Shown here: piece by piece, positions 34,957-43,545 of the stretch
How the letters are laid out: the number at the start of each line of letters is the position of its first letter
How positions within the stretch are numbered: the stretch's first letter is position 1
DNA from: an uncultured Nostocoides sp.
GTDB taxonomy: Bacteria > Actinomycetota > Actinomycetes > Actinomycetales > Dermatophilaceae
Direction: 5' to 3'
NCBI GenBank assembly: GCA_937873315.1
Contig: CALMQX010000035.1
Span: forward strand, 62,001-126,000
DNA length: 64,000 bases
Translations under genes and position numbers: made by a program
Notes under the pieces: model-generated
What the model was told of the DNA's origin: nothing
Database searches by the model: none
Seen by the model: the letters and a program-made list of their open reading frames with translations, nothing else

Positions 34957-35877
34957 TCAACCGGCGCTGCGCCCGGCCCGACCGGCGGCCTCGACTCCGA
35001 GGGCCGCCAACTTCTCGCCGACCGCTCGCGGGCTGTGCTCGACCAGCCGATCCAGACCGCTCGTGATCGGCCCCAGGGTTCGCTCGTTGAGGGCGGCCGC
35101 GGTCACCCCGACGGCGACATTCCACGGGCCGCGCCAGGACGCCGGCGAGGCGAGCAAGGCAGCGGCTGTCGGGCCGTGTTTGCGTTCGAAGCGTCGGCGC
35201 GAGCTTCCCGAGGCGAAGGCCCGCTCGGCCCGTTCACGCACCGAGGTCGCCGGGTTGTGGTGCAGCGCCTCCACCTCACGGCCCACCACGACGGGCAGGC
35301 CGAGCAGGTGCAGCCGGTAGCCCCAGTCAACGTCCTCCCAGCCGTACTCACGGAAGCCGGTGTCATAGTCCCCCACCTGGTCGTACACCTCCCGCGTCAC
35401 CGAGACATTGCCCGACCACAACCGCCAGGCCTCATCGGGCGGGGTGACGTACCACGCCTCGCGTACCCGCAATTCGGCGGGACGGCCATATGCCCGGGCG
35501 TAGGCCGTGTCGGCGAAGACGTCCTCACAGGGACCGACCACACCCACGCGTCGGCCCTCGTGCAGCCGGTGGTGTGCGGCCGCGAAGTCCGCCCGAGGCT
35601 CGACGTCGTCATCGCAGCGCACCAGCACCTCGCCGGCGGCGGCCGCGAAGCCGGCGTTGAGGGCGGCGGCCCGGCCCTGGTTGGCGGCTAGCGGGAGCAC
35701 CGTGATCGGCGCATCGCCCCGCAACCGCTCCACCACGTCGACGCTGTCATCGACCACTCCGTCGATCACGATGACGGCCTCCCACGCCGCGCCCTGCTGG
35801 GCGCGCAGCGCGCGCACCAGCCGCGGAAGGCGTTGCGCACCCCGGTAGCTGGGGATGACGATCGAGACCTCAGGCAC
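34957..35877 (-). CDS. Glycosyltransferase family 2
   Basis: A 306-residue GT-A enzyme: VSIVIPSYRGAQRLPRLV, VIVIDGVVDDS, NQGRAAALNAG, the metal site RCDDDVEP, and the acceptor motif TGFREYGWEDVDWGYRL (ED-box). It lies alone next to tyrosine genes. GTG 35877 is preceded by TACCTT and exactly 6 nt, so the transcript is probably leaderless. Confidence 0.9.
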   Translation of the reverse strand: MPEVSIVIPSYRGAQRLPRLVRALRAQQGAAWEAVIVIDGVVDDSVDVVERLRGDAPITVLPLAANQGRAAALNAGFAAAAGEVLVRCDDDVEPRADFAAAHHRLHEGRRVGVVGPCEDVFADTAYARAYGRPAELRVREAWYVTPPDEAWRLWSGNVSVTREVYDQVGDYDTGFREYGWEDVDWGYRLHLLGLPVVVGREVEALHHNPATSVRERAERAFASGSSRRRFERKHGPTAAALLASPASWRGPWNVAVGVTAAALNERTLGPITSGLDRLVEHSPRAVGEKLAALGVEAAGRAGRSAG

Positions 35878-35883
35878 CTGCCG

Positions 35884-35914
35884 AAGGTATCAGCGAGGCC
35901 GTGCTCGATAGGCT
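35884..35914. promoter_or_regulatory. Divergent leaderless promoter pair
   Basis: TACCTT (35884-35889, minus strand) lies 6 nt from GTG 35877, and TAGGCT (35909-35914, plus strand) lies 6 nt from GTG 35921. The 43-bp gap between the divergent genes therefore holds two back-to-back -10 elements. Confidence 0.5.
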
Positions 35915-35920
35915 GACCAG

Positions 35921-36802
35921 GTGCCATCGACGACGCCCGGAATGACCGCCCGCCACCCGGCGGTGGCCAGCCTCTTCATGCACCTGATCGATGATGCAGC
36001 GGTCTTCCCGCCCGGTAACGCGCTGCTACCGGACGCGATTGCCGCCCACCGCAGACACCGCACCTCCTCGTATGCCGTGACGGTCGGCCCCCTGCTGGTG
36101 CCGGTGGGTTGGGTGCCCGAATTGGTCGCCTTGGTCGGCGAGGACCCGGTGGCCGCGACGCTGATCGCCCGTCCGGGAACGGCCGACCAGATCGTGGAGC
36201 AGGGGGTGTCGCTGGCCCTGGCGGCGGAGCACGTGCGGGTGACCGGCATCGAGTTGCCCTGGTCGCCGCACTGGCGGACCCTGGCTCCAGGCGAGCTCCC
36301 GCTCGCGCTCGAACTCTCACGGGAGATCCCCCTGGAGACGGCCTTGGACGACCTGACCCGGGCCCGCAGCAGTGGCCGCGCGGTGGTGGCTAAGTTCCGC
36401 ACGGGAGCCACGCCAAGCTGGAGCTGGCCCAACGAGAACGAACTCGCCCACGTCATCGCTGGCGCCCTCGAGCGCAGCCTGCCCTTCAAACTGACCGGCG
36501 GGCTGCATCACCTTCTGCGCGCCGAGCACGACGGCGAGCCGCAGCACGGCCTACTCAACGTGCTGGTTGCCACCGCGGTCGCGCTGGCTGACCCGGTGCG
36601 AAGCGACGAGGTGGCCGCATCCTTGGCCGAGCGCGATCCGCTCGCGCTCGTACCCATCGTCGAGTCGTGGTCGACCGCCACAGCGGCTGACGTGCGTAGG
36701 GCCTTCACGGCATACGGCTGCTGCGAGGTGACCGATCCCTTAGGGGAACTGGTCGACATGGGCCTACTCCCCCACGATCTTTCGTCGGACCTTCGGAGGT
36801 AA
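35921..36802 (+). CDS. Hypothetical protein linked to fumarylacetoacetase
   Basis: A 293-residue soluble protein that I do not recognise as a named enzyme. It has FMHLIDDAAVFPPGNALLPDAIAAH at the N-terminus, VVAKFRTGATPS in the middle and PFKLTGGLHHLL later. The regular spacing of hydrophobic beta-like strands and the K-x-R-x-G and K-x-T-x-G-x-H elements are reminiscent of a TIM-barrel-like fold, but this is a guess. It is 2 nt from fahA, so cotranscription and a role near tyrosine catabolism are likely. Confidence 0.7.
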   Translation: MPSTTPGMTARHPAVASLFMHLIDDAAVFPPGNALLPDAIAAHRRHRTSSYAVTVGPLLVPVGWVPELVALVGEDPVAATLIARPGTADQIVEQGVSLALAAEHVRVTGIELPWSPHWRTLAPGELPLALELSREIPLETALDDLTRARSSGRAVVAKFRTGATPSWSWPNENELAHVIAGALERSLPFKLTGGLHHLLRAEHDGEPQHGLLNVLVATAVALADPVRSDEVAASLAERDPLALVPIVESWSTATAADVRRAFTAYGCCEVTDPLGELVDMGLLPHDLSSDLRR

Positions 36803-36804
36803 CC

Positions 36805-38052
36805 ATGACCACCTGGCTTGAGCTGTCGGATGACCACCCCTTCGGGGTCGACAACCTGCCCTATGGCGTCTTTTCCCGCCCTGGCGAGGACTCTCGCGTC
36901 GGCGTCCGGATCGGCGACCTGGTCCTTGACGTTAGCGCCGTGGCGGCGAAAGGGGATCCGGGAGACGGCCCCGATCTCGCGCCGATCTGGCGTCAGGGAT
37001 CGCTGAATGCCTTTCTCGCGCAACCACATTCGGTGTGGCAGATCGCCAGGGACTGGCTGATCGAGATCCTCTCCAATGACGTGCATCGAGATGGCGTGAG
37101 TCCCCACCTGATCCCGCTGAGCGAGGTCACGATGCACCTCCCCTTCACCGTGGGGGATTACGTCGACTTCTATGCCAGCGAACAGCACGCGACCAATGTT
37201 GGGCGGATCTTCCGACCCGACAGCGAGCCGCTCACGCCGAACTGGAAGCACTTGCCCATCGGATACCACGGCCGCTCTCAGACCATCGTCGTTTCTGGCA
37301 CCGAGATCATTCGCCCCAGTGGGCAGCGCAAGCCTCCCTCCGAGCCGAGCCCGGTCTTCGGAGCGTCGGTTCGACTCGACATCGAGGCCGAATTGGGCTT
37401 CGTCGTCGGCGGGCCGAGGAGCACGCTCGGGTCGCCCATTGCCCTGGCTCGCAGCGATGAGCATCTCTTCGGCGTCGTCCTGCTCAACGACTGGTCGGCC
37501 CGCGACCTGCAGGCCTGGGAGTACGTGCCGCTTGGGCCTTTCCTGGGCAAGTCCTTCGCCACGTCGATCTCCGCCTGGGTGGTGCCGATGGCGGCGCTGC
37601 GGGCAGCCCGAGTGCCCCTGCCCGGGCAGGACCCCGCGCCGCTGCCCTATCTGAGCGGCGAACCGACGGCGGATGGCGCCTCCACTGCCTACGGTCTCGA
37701 TATCGACCTCGAAGTCGACTGGAATGGCACGGTGGTCTCCCGGCCGCCCTACCGCTCGATGTACTGGTCGCCGGCCCAGATGCTGGCGCACCTGACCGTC
37801 AATGGTGCGACCACGGGGCCCGGCGATCTGCTCGGGTCAGGCACGATCAGCGGCTCGCAGCGAGCGCAGCGAGGATCCTTCCTGGAGTTGTCCTGGAGCG
37901 GTGCGGAGCCGGTCACGCTCGGCGACGGCAGCACCCGCAGCTTCCTGGAGGACGGCGATGTCGTGACCTTGCGGGCGAGTGCGCCGGCCGCGGGTGGTGG
38001 CCGGATCGGGCTGGGCGAATGCGTGGGTCGGATCCGGCCTGCTCAGGTGTAG
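36805..38052 (+). CDS. fahA: Fumarylacetoacetase
   Basis: A 415-residue hydrolase releasing fumarate and acetoacetate, the last step of tyrosine breakdown. Signatures are GDYVDFYASEQHATNVGRIFRP, PIGYHGRSQTIVVSGTEI, the metal-binding LDIEAELGFVVGG and LLNDWSARDLQAWEYVPLGPFLGKSF. GGAGGT upstream supports ATG 36805. Its last 10 bp overlap the convergent glycosyltransferase gene. Confidence 0.94.
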   Translation: MTTWLELSDDHPFGVDNLPYGVFSRPGEDSRVGVRIGDLVLDVSAVAAKGDPGDGPDLAPIWRQGSLNAFLAQPHSVWQIARDWLIEILSNDVHRDGVSPHLIPLSEVTMHLPFTVGDYVDFYASEQHATNVGRIFRPDSEPLTPNWKHLPIGYHGRSQTIVVSGTEIIRPSGQRKPPSEPSPVFGASVRLDIEAELGFVVGGPRSTLGSPIALARSDEHLFGVVLLNDWSARDLQAWEYVPLGPFLGKSFATSISAWVVPMAALRAARVPLPGQDPAPLPYLSGEPTADGASTAYGLDIDLEVDWNGTVVSRPPYRSMYWSPAQMLAHLTVNGATTGPGDLLGSGTISGSQRAQRGSFLELSWSGAEPVTLGDGSTRSFLEDGDVVTLRASAPAAGGGRIGLGECVGRIRPAQV

Positions 38053-38936
38053 CGGCGCAGTTCCGGGAGCACTCGCTCGTCGTGCAGCACGTGATCCTGA
38101 TACTTCCAGGTCAGCGGTGCCACGATGTGGGCCAGCACCTGGGTCCAGCCGATCGGATAACCCGGGTTGTCGCCCCGAGTGTTCCCCGGGTGTGCCGCGA
38201 GCGCCGTGGAGTGCTGCGCCAGCACGGCTCGCACGCGCGCGTCCCACTCGGCAGTGAGCGGGGTGTTGGCCCGCGCGATCAGGCCGCCGTAACCGAGCAG
38301 TTGGCGCGAGTTCGCACGCAGATCGCGGTAGAGCTCGCCACCCACGGCCGGGACCTGCAGACGGTAGGTCTCGGTGTAGCCCAAGAGCCAGGCGTCGGAG
38401 GCCTCCAGGCGATCGAAGGCCGGCGCCCAGCGATGCAAGGGCCGCTTGAGATCGGCATACCCACCGCCGTGATGATGCAGGAGATAGCCGCGCAGGACAT
38501 CGGAGCGGTGGACGAAGGAGAGGTGCCGGTACTGGGCAGGTAGCGGATGCCCGTCCACCAACCAATCGGCCAGGTTGTCCGGGGTGATCAGGACCACCTC
38601 AAGGTCGGCGTTGACCTCACGAATGCTGGCCAAGTGTCTGGCGCGGTTCGGGGTGAGCGGGTTGTCCCCGGTCCACAGCACGAAGATTCGGCGAGGCACC
38701 GGCTCACCGCGTTCGATGGCTCGACCCGGCAGATCGTGCGCGAACCACTGCCCGGCGTATCGGTCTGCAGGGAAGCGCTGCGGGTCGCGTTCCTGCCGCC
38801 ACCGGAAGTACGGCTCAAGCAGTGGCCCACGAATCGTGGGGAACCCCCAACCGGCGTGCTTGCGCGCCACTGCCGCCCGATGTTTGGTCTCCTGCAGCAG
38901 GTGCAGCAGGCCAGGAGGCAGCGACTCGCGCCGCAT
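38043..38936 (-). CDS. Capsular-polysaccharide-type glycosyltransferase (OCH1/DXD family)
   Basis: A 297-residue protein with VPRRIFVLWTGDNPLTPNRARHLASIRE, HRSDVLRGYLLHHHGGGYADLKRPL (the DXD-like sugar-nucleotide site) and, late, NPGYPIGWTQVLAHIV. This is the pattern of Caps_synth/Gly_transf_sug proteins. Last gene of a six-gene minus-strand glycan operon that begins at 43484. Confidence 0.85.
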   Translation of the reverse strand: MRRESLPPGLLHLLQETKHRAAVARKHAGWGFPTIRGPLLEPYFRWRQERDPQRFPADRYAGQWFAHDLPGRAIERGEPVPRRIFVLWTGDNPLTPNRARHLASIREVNADLEVVLITPDNLADWLVDGHPLPAQYRHLSFVHRSDVLRGYLLHHHGGGYADLKRPLHRWAPAFDRLEASDAWLLGYTETYRLQVPAVGGELYRDLRANSRQLLGYGGLIARANTPLTAEWDARVRAVLAQHSTALAAHPGNTRGDNPGYPIGWTQVLAHIVAPLTWKYQDHVLHDERVLPELRRYT

Positions 38937-38937
38937 C

Positions 38938-39816
38938 TCAACGAACCCGTCGCGCCAGCGCGCTCACCGATCGCGCAGCGGCGCGAACTCGCGGGTCGCG
39001 ACGTGCCAGCCCGAGCGCCCCCGGCAGCTCCCGCTCGCCTTGCGCACGCAAGAAGTCATCGATCAGGACAGCGACCCCAGGGCAAGCCAGGACCCGTTCA
39101 CTCACACACACCAGGTTGAACTGGGTGGGCGCCTGCGCATCCCGGGCCACCGGGACCAGGCCGTGGCCCAGAAGGTTCTCCAGCACATCCACCGCGAGCC
39201 ACTGCCCCGACCACATCTCCTGGGTCTCGACCTCGATCTTGATCAGGTCGACCCTGCCCAGCAGGGTGGCTCCGCCAGTGAGCACCTCTCGGTTGGCGCC
39301 CTCGACGTCAACCCAGGCTGCGACCCGCACGTGCGCGGCCACCTCCGTGAGGAGGGCGTCCAAGGTGGTCGCCTGGACGGTCACGGCATCGGCTGACTCA
39401 ACCTGGCGCGCCCCGGTAAGTGGGAGAATCGAGTTGTCCTCGGCGACCTCGGCATCCCCGGTGCTGCGCAGGATGAAGGAAACCTCCGACACCCCATCCG
39501 CCAGCGCAATCTGGCGATAGTCGACACCCTGCGCCGCGAAGTCGACCTGCCGAGCCCAGATGGCGTGATTGCTCGGATTCGCCTCAGCAGCAATGACTCT
39601 CGCTCCGGGCAGCAGGGCGGCAGCACGCCGCGACGCAGTGGCATCGAAGGCGCCCGCCTCGACGAAAAGCCCGGGCTGCGCGATCTCGAGAAGCGCGAAG
39701 TAGAGCTCCTCAAGGTGGTAGCCGCTGCGGTACCGGCCATCGTTGCGCAGGTCGAGCCGAGCGGCCTGAGTCGCCAGGATGCCCTCCCACATCCGGGCCA
39801 CCGCTCGCGTGCTCAC
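38938..39816 (-). CDS. FkbM-family methyltransferase
   Basis: A 292-residue protein with LFVEAGAFDATASRRAAALLPGARVIAAEANPSNHAIWAR as the SAM-binding start, and the FkbM-type AAWVDVEGANREVLTGGATLL..IKIEVE. It probably O-methylates a sugar of the glycan made by this operon. The stop is 1 nt before the next start downstream. Confidence 0.85.
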   Translation of the reverse strand: MSTRAVARMWEGILATQAARLDLRNDGRYRSGYHLEELYFALLEIAQPGLFVEAGAFDATASRRAAALLPGARVIAAEANPSNHAIWARQVDFAAQGVDYRQIALADGVSEVSFILRSTGDAEVAEDNSILPLTGARQVESADAVTVQATTLDALLTEVAAHVRVAAWVDVEGANREVLTGGATLLGRVDLIKIEVETQEMWSGQWLAVDVLENLLGHGLVPVARDAQAPTQFNLVCVSERVLACPGVAVLIDDFLRAQGERELPGALGLARRDPRVRAAARSVSALARRVR

Positions 39817-40571
39817 AACCGGCCCGTCGGCTGTTTCGGCGGGGCGAGCACGACCACGGTGCCGGCCACCTTGTCATGCAGCGCTTGGCGGCGCGGATCC
39901 ATGATCGGCCAGACGCTGTCAGCCACCGCGAGGAAGAGCCCGATCAGTCCGATCACCGGCGCCTGACTCATCGCCGAAAGCACGGCTTCGAAGCCGGCTC
40001 GCCGCATCGCGGTATCCATCGAGAGCGGCCCCAGGCGACCCACGCTTTGCACCCGCAAGCCCAGCAGGAGTTTGCCCGGGGTGGCCGCCTTGCGGACCAG
40101 GAAGAAGACGTTGTACGCCAAGGCCAGGATGAGACTGAACCCGAGATAGGCCAGCAAGTAGCTGCGATCAGCCCGGTCGGTGAGCGTCAGAATGGCCGCG
40201 ATATCGCCTGCGGCAGAGGCCTTTTCCAGCTCGTCGCGCAGGGGATCGAAGGCGCGCAGGATCAGCCAGAACCCGGTGACCGCGGTGAGCAGGCCGACAA
40301 TGATGCGATCGACGATGTAGGCGACCAAGCGAGTGATCAGCGGTGCCAAGGTCAGGTGGACCGATCCACCCAGGGACCCGCCTCCGACCGGCCCAGGAGC
40401 GGTCTGCTGAGCCGGACCGGTCGAAGAAGCGAGGTTGTCCTGGACTGCCGGCTGCCCACCGAATCGACTGCGCGCGGTCGTATGCGCCGTCCAGATCACC
40501 CCGTCGAAGTAACGCAACTGATCGGGCTGATCCGGATCGTCAAACCACCCGGCCGACGGCGGCGTGCTCAT
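39813..40571 (-). CDS. RDD-family membrane protein with N-terminal DUF2510
   Basis: About 252 residues. ATG 40571 overlaps the GNAT-gene stop by 4 bp. The N-terminus GWFDDPDQPDQLRYFDGVIWT is a DUF2510 motif. After a Gly/Pro linker comes an RDD domain with RLVAYIVDRIIVGLLTAV, two further helices, and KAATPGKLLLGLRVQS and RRQALHDKVAGTVVV. The molecular role is unknown. Its place inside an overlapping glycan operon is unusual. Confidence 0.88.
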   Translation of the reverse strand: MSTPPSAGWFDDPDQPDQLRYFDGVIWTAHTTARSRFGGQPAVQDNLASSTGPAQQTAPGPVGGGSLGGSVHLTLAPLITRLVAYIVDRIIVGLLTAVTGFWLILRAFDPLRDELEKASAAGDIAAILTLTDRADRSYLLAYLGFSLILALAYNVFFLVRKAATPGKLLLGLRVQSVGRLGPLSMDTAMRRAGFEAVLSAMSQAPVIGLIGLFLAVADSVWPIMDPRRQALHDKVAGTVVVLAPPKQPTGRL

Positions 40572-41389
40572 GCAGGATCTCCTTGGGGCGCGTCCGCCCG
40601 CTGCTCCCACAGCGAACGACGGATGGAGTGGACGGTCGTGAAGGCGGACACCGGTCGCAGTCCGAGGGCTACCCACCTCCGCTGGACCCGGATGTTACCG
40701 GCCTGAGTTGAGATCACCAGTCGATCGGCGCCCCGGGCGCGGGCCTGTTCGGCCACCGCCGCGAGCAATGCGGCATACGCCCCGCTGCCGGCGAGCGCCG
40801 CCGTGACGCCGGCTAGTTCGACCTCGACCACTGGGCCGTCCACCGTCGCGGTGGCCAGACCGGCCAGCGCGCCAGCACCCTGACGGTCCTGGATCACGGC
40901 GCTCACCGACGACGGGTCGGCTACCGTCCGCGCGGCCCACTGCGCGTAGCCGGCCAGGGCCAGGGCGGGGTCCAGCAATGGGTTGGCGGCATAGTGGTGG
41001 CCGTATTCGGCGAAGACTTCGGTCACGACGCGCTCAAGGGCGCTCGGATCGCTCCCGGCGTCTGCAGGCCGCACCGGCTCACGGGGGGCGGGCGCTGGCA
41101 CCCGCAGGGTGTCGAGATCGGCCGCCCAATAGACCAGCGTGTCGGCCGGGAGGAGCACGCGTTGCGGGACCGTCAGGAGGGCACCGCAGCCCACGAGTCC
41201 GGCCGGCCAGCGCGCGATCACCAGGTCCGCGTCATCGTCGCGAGCGAGCCCAGGCAGGGTCGCCGCAAGCTCGTCACCACTGGTGCCTTCACCGACCACG
41301 AGGCGAGCGATGCGCAGGCCAAATCGCGCCGAATCCCAAGGGCTAGGGAGCAGCCACACGCCAGGTCGGGACAGGTCGGCGAGCGACAT
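40568..41389 (-). CDS. GNAT-family N-acetyltransferase (WecD/FdtC-like role)
   Basis: About 273 residues. ATG 41389 shares one base with the aminotransferase stop (TGATG). The C-terminal half fits a GNAT domain (AVIQDRQGAGALAGLATATVDG ... VEVELAGVTAALAGSGAYAALLAAVAEQARARGADRLVISTQAGNIRVQRRWVALGLRPV). With a WecE-like transaminase just upstream, it probably N-acetylates a dTDP-4-amino-4,6-dideoxy sugar. The N-terminal half is divergent. Confidence 0.8.
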   Translation of the reverse strand: MSLADLSRPGVWLLPSPWDSARFGLRIARLVVGEGTSGDELAATLPGLARDDDADLVIARWPAGLVGCGALLTVPQRVLLPADTLVYWAADLDTLRVPAPAPREPVRPADAGSDPSALERVVTEVFAEYGHHYAANPLLDPALALAGYAQWAARTVADPSSVSAVIQDRQGAGALAGLATATVDGPVVEVELAGVTAALAGSGAYAALLAAVAEQARARGADRLVISTQAGNIRVQRRWVALGLRPVSAFTTVHSIRRSLWEQRADAPQGDPA

Positions 41390-42543
41390 CAGCGCACCTC
41401 GTATGCCGTGACCGCGTCGATGACTCGCTCGGTGTCCCCGACGCTCATCCCGCTGTGTAACGGTAGCCGGACCAGGCGCTGCGCGGCCAGCGCGGTGATC
41501 GCGCAGGGCTCGGGTGTGCGACCGAGCCGCTGGCCTGCCGGCGAGCTGTCCAAGGGTTGGTAGTGGAAGGCCCCGACCACCCCCCGCTGCGCCAGATGCC
41601 CGATCAGGCCGGGCTGATCGTGGGCCGAGGGCATGATCACCGCGAACAGGTGGGCCGGGTGGCGCGCGCCTTCGGGGACTCGCAGGAGACGGGCCCCCAC
41701 CGAGGCAGCCCACGGGCCCAGCGCCGCGGCATAGGCATCCCAGACTCGATGACGCACCGCCTGGATCTTATCGAAAGCCGCCATCTGAGCGACGAGCACC
41801 GCCATCCCGAGCTCGCTGGGCAGATAGGAGGAGCCGTGGTCCACCCAGGTGTACTTATCGACCTGTCCGCGCAAGAAGCGGCTCCGGTTCGTGCCCTTCT
41901 CGCGCAGGATCTCGGCGGGCTCGAGGTCCGCCAGATCATTGATCACCAGGGCCCCACCCTCCCCCGAGGTGATGTTCTTGGTGTCATGCCAGCTCTGGGT
42001 GGCGAAGCGGCCGAATCGACCCAGTGGCGTGCCTTGCCAACTCGCGCCCAGCCCATGGGCGTTGTCCTCCACCAGGGCGATCCCCCGTGGCTGAAGCAGC
42101 GGGCGCAGTTCCTCGACCTGCGCAGCTACCCCGCCGTAGTGCACGACGAAGACCGCGCGCGTTCGGTCGGTGAGGGCAGCCGCCACAGCCTCCGGGTCAA
42201 GGTTGAGGGTGTCCTCCTGGACATCGACGAAAACCGGGGTCGCCCCGGTCAGCGCCACCGCGGTGGCTGTCGAGGGGAAGGTGAACGATGGGACGATCGC
42301 CTCATCACCCGGACCGAGCCCGATCAGCCGTGCGGCCATGTCCAGGGCGTGCGTGCAGGACGAGGTCATCAGGGCGCCGGGCGCACCCAGACGTTCGCGC
42401 AGCCAGTGGGTGGCACGCTGGGTCATCGGCCCATCGCCATGCCAGATCGCGCCATCGAGGACCTCGCGAACGAGGTCGGCCTCGGTCCCGGTGCGGGCGG
42501 GCTCGGAGAGTCGGATGATCGAGCGATCGTCGGGCATCCTCAT
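41389..42543 (-). CDS. wecE: dTDP-4-amino-4,6-dideoxy-sugar transaminase (WecE/RffA-like)
   Basis: A 384-residue PLP enzyme of the DegT/DnrJ family. Lys189 in SWHDTKNITSGEGGALV is the PLP lysine; the HDTKN-x-x-x-GEGG form is close to that of WecE (HETKN). Asp160 in VEDNAHGLGA binds the pyridine nitrogen, and SFTFPSTATAVALTGATPVFVDV is a family segment. It would aminate dTDP-4-keto-6-deoxyhexose. The dTDP-glucose synthesis genes (rmlA, rmlB) are not here. Confidence 0.88.
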   Translation of the reverse strand: MRMPDDRSIIRLSEPARTGTEADLVREVLDGAIWHGDGPMTQRATHWLRERLGAPGALMTSSCTHALDMAARLIGLGPGDEAIVPSFTFPSTATAVALTGATPVFVDVQEDTLNLDPEAVAAALTDRTRAVFVVHYGGVAAQVEELRPLLQPRGIALVEDNAHGLGASWQGTPLGRFGRFATQSWHDTKNITSGEGGALVINDLADLEPAEILREKGTNRSRFLRGQVDKYTWVDHGSSYLPSELGMAVLVAQMAAFDKIQAVRHRVWDAYAAALGPWAASVGARLLRVPEGARHPAHLFAVIMPSAHDQPGLIGHLAQRGVVGAFHYQPLDSSPAGQRLGRTPEPCAITALAAQRLVRLPLHSGMSVGDTERVIDAVTAYEVR

Positions 42544-43484
42544 GGCCCCTGGTGATCGCCAGAATCGGAGCGCACGAGATAGCCCGGTCGATGCATGGAG
42601 CGGAAGTGCAGCCGACCCAGGTACTCGCCCAGGATGCCGAGGGAGAGCAGGATCGCGCCATTGAAGAGCGCGATGAGCGCGATGGTCGAGGTGAAGCCAG
42701 CCACCTCGATGGACCCCGACACATAAGCGACGATCACCACCACCAGGGCGGCAAAACCCACGATCGAGAGCGCAACGCCGATCCAGGTCACGATGCGCAG
42801 CGGCAGCGTCCCGTAACCGGTGACCATATTCCAGGTATGCCGCATGAGCCGGCTGAAGGTGTAGGCGGAGGTACCGATCGCCCGTTGGTCCATCCGCACG
42901 GGCACAGCACGGACCGAGGTCGTGGCCCAGGACAAAACGACATCGAGCGAGACAAAGGGGTCATCGACCTGGCTCCAACCGTCCCGCAACTCGCGACGGA
43001 AGGCGCGGAAGGCACTGACATGCCCGGCATTCTCGACACCGGAAGCGGCCAGCCCCGCCTTCACCATCCGCGAGGCCGCCGAGCGCGCGATGCCGTGCTC
43101 CTCCACCTCTGCCACGCCATAGACGAGGTCGACGTCAGGATCCGCCAAAGGGGCGATCAATGTGCTGATCTGGTCAGGGCGATGCTGCAGGTCATCATCC
43201 ATCGTCACCACGATGGGGAAACGCGCCCGGGCGATCCCCGCCATGAGCGCATTGTGTTGGCCATAGTTGCGACGCAGGACCACGGCCCGCACGCGCTCCG
43301 GATCGGCCGCGGCCAGCTGGCGGGCAACCTCGGCCGTGCCATCGGGCGAGCCGTCGACCACCAGGATGATCTCGTACTGAGCGCACAAACTCCCGAGCTG
43401 CTGATGCAACTGCTCGACCAGCAACGGCAGGGTGGCCTGCGAGCGATAGCACGGGGTGACGACGGAGAGCCGGATCTCGGGCAC
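42540..43484 (-). CDS. GtrB/ArnC-like polyprenyl-phosphate glycosyltransferase (GT2)
   Basis: About 314 residues from GTG 43484; GAGGAG 5 nt upstream decides the start. GT2 core: LSVVTPCYRSQATLPLLVEQL, LVVDGSPDGT, RRNYGQHNALMAGI, VTMDDDLQH. It ends with two membrane helices (IVGFAALVVVIVAYV, ALFNGAILLSLGILGEYLGRL), the GtrB/ArnC/DPMS layout. It makes a polyprenyl-phosphate sugar. First gene of the operon wecE-GNAT-RDD-FkbM-GT. Confidence 0.9.
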   Translation of the reverse strand: MPEIRLSVVTPCYRSQATLPLLVEQLHQQLGSLCAQYEIILVVDGSPDGTAEVARQLAAADPERVRAVVLRRNYGQHNALMAGIARARFPIVVTMDDDLQHRPDQISTLIAPLADPDVDLVYGVAEVEEHGIARSAASRMVKAGLAASGVENAGHVSAFRAFRRELRDGWSQVDDPFVSLDVVLSWATTSVRAVPVRMDQRAIGTSAYTFSRLMRHTWNMVTGYGTLPLRIVTWIGVALSIVGFAALVVVIVAYVSGSIEVAGFTSTIALIALFNGAILLSLGILGEYLGRLHFRSMHRPGYLVRSDSGDHQGP

Positions 43485-43533
43485 GCCACTCCTCGATGAC
43501 AGCAGCCGGGGCAGGTTGAACTGTGGCTCACGG

Positions 43534-43539
43534 TAGCAT
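43534..43539 (+). promoter_or_regulatory. Probable -10 of the GT-C gene
   Basis: TAGCAT followed by 6 nt and GTG 43546; leaderless pattern. Confidence 0.5.
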
Positions 43540-43545
43540 CGGGCC

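Noticed and set aside
33797-35320. 507-codon plus-strand frame over hmgA and a GT2 gene
   Set aside because: Antisense to a full homogentisate dioxygenase; no domain of its own.
43516-43521. TTGAAC considered as the -35 of the GT-C gene
   Set aside because: Only 12 nt separate it from TAGCAT, too short for a standard promoter; only the -10 is kept.
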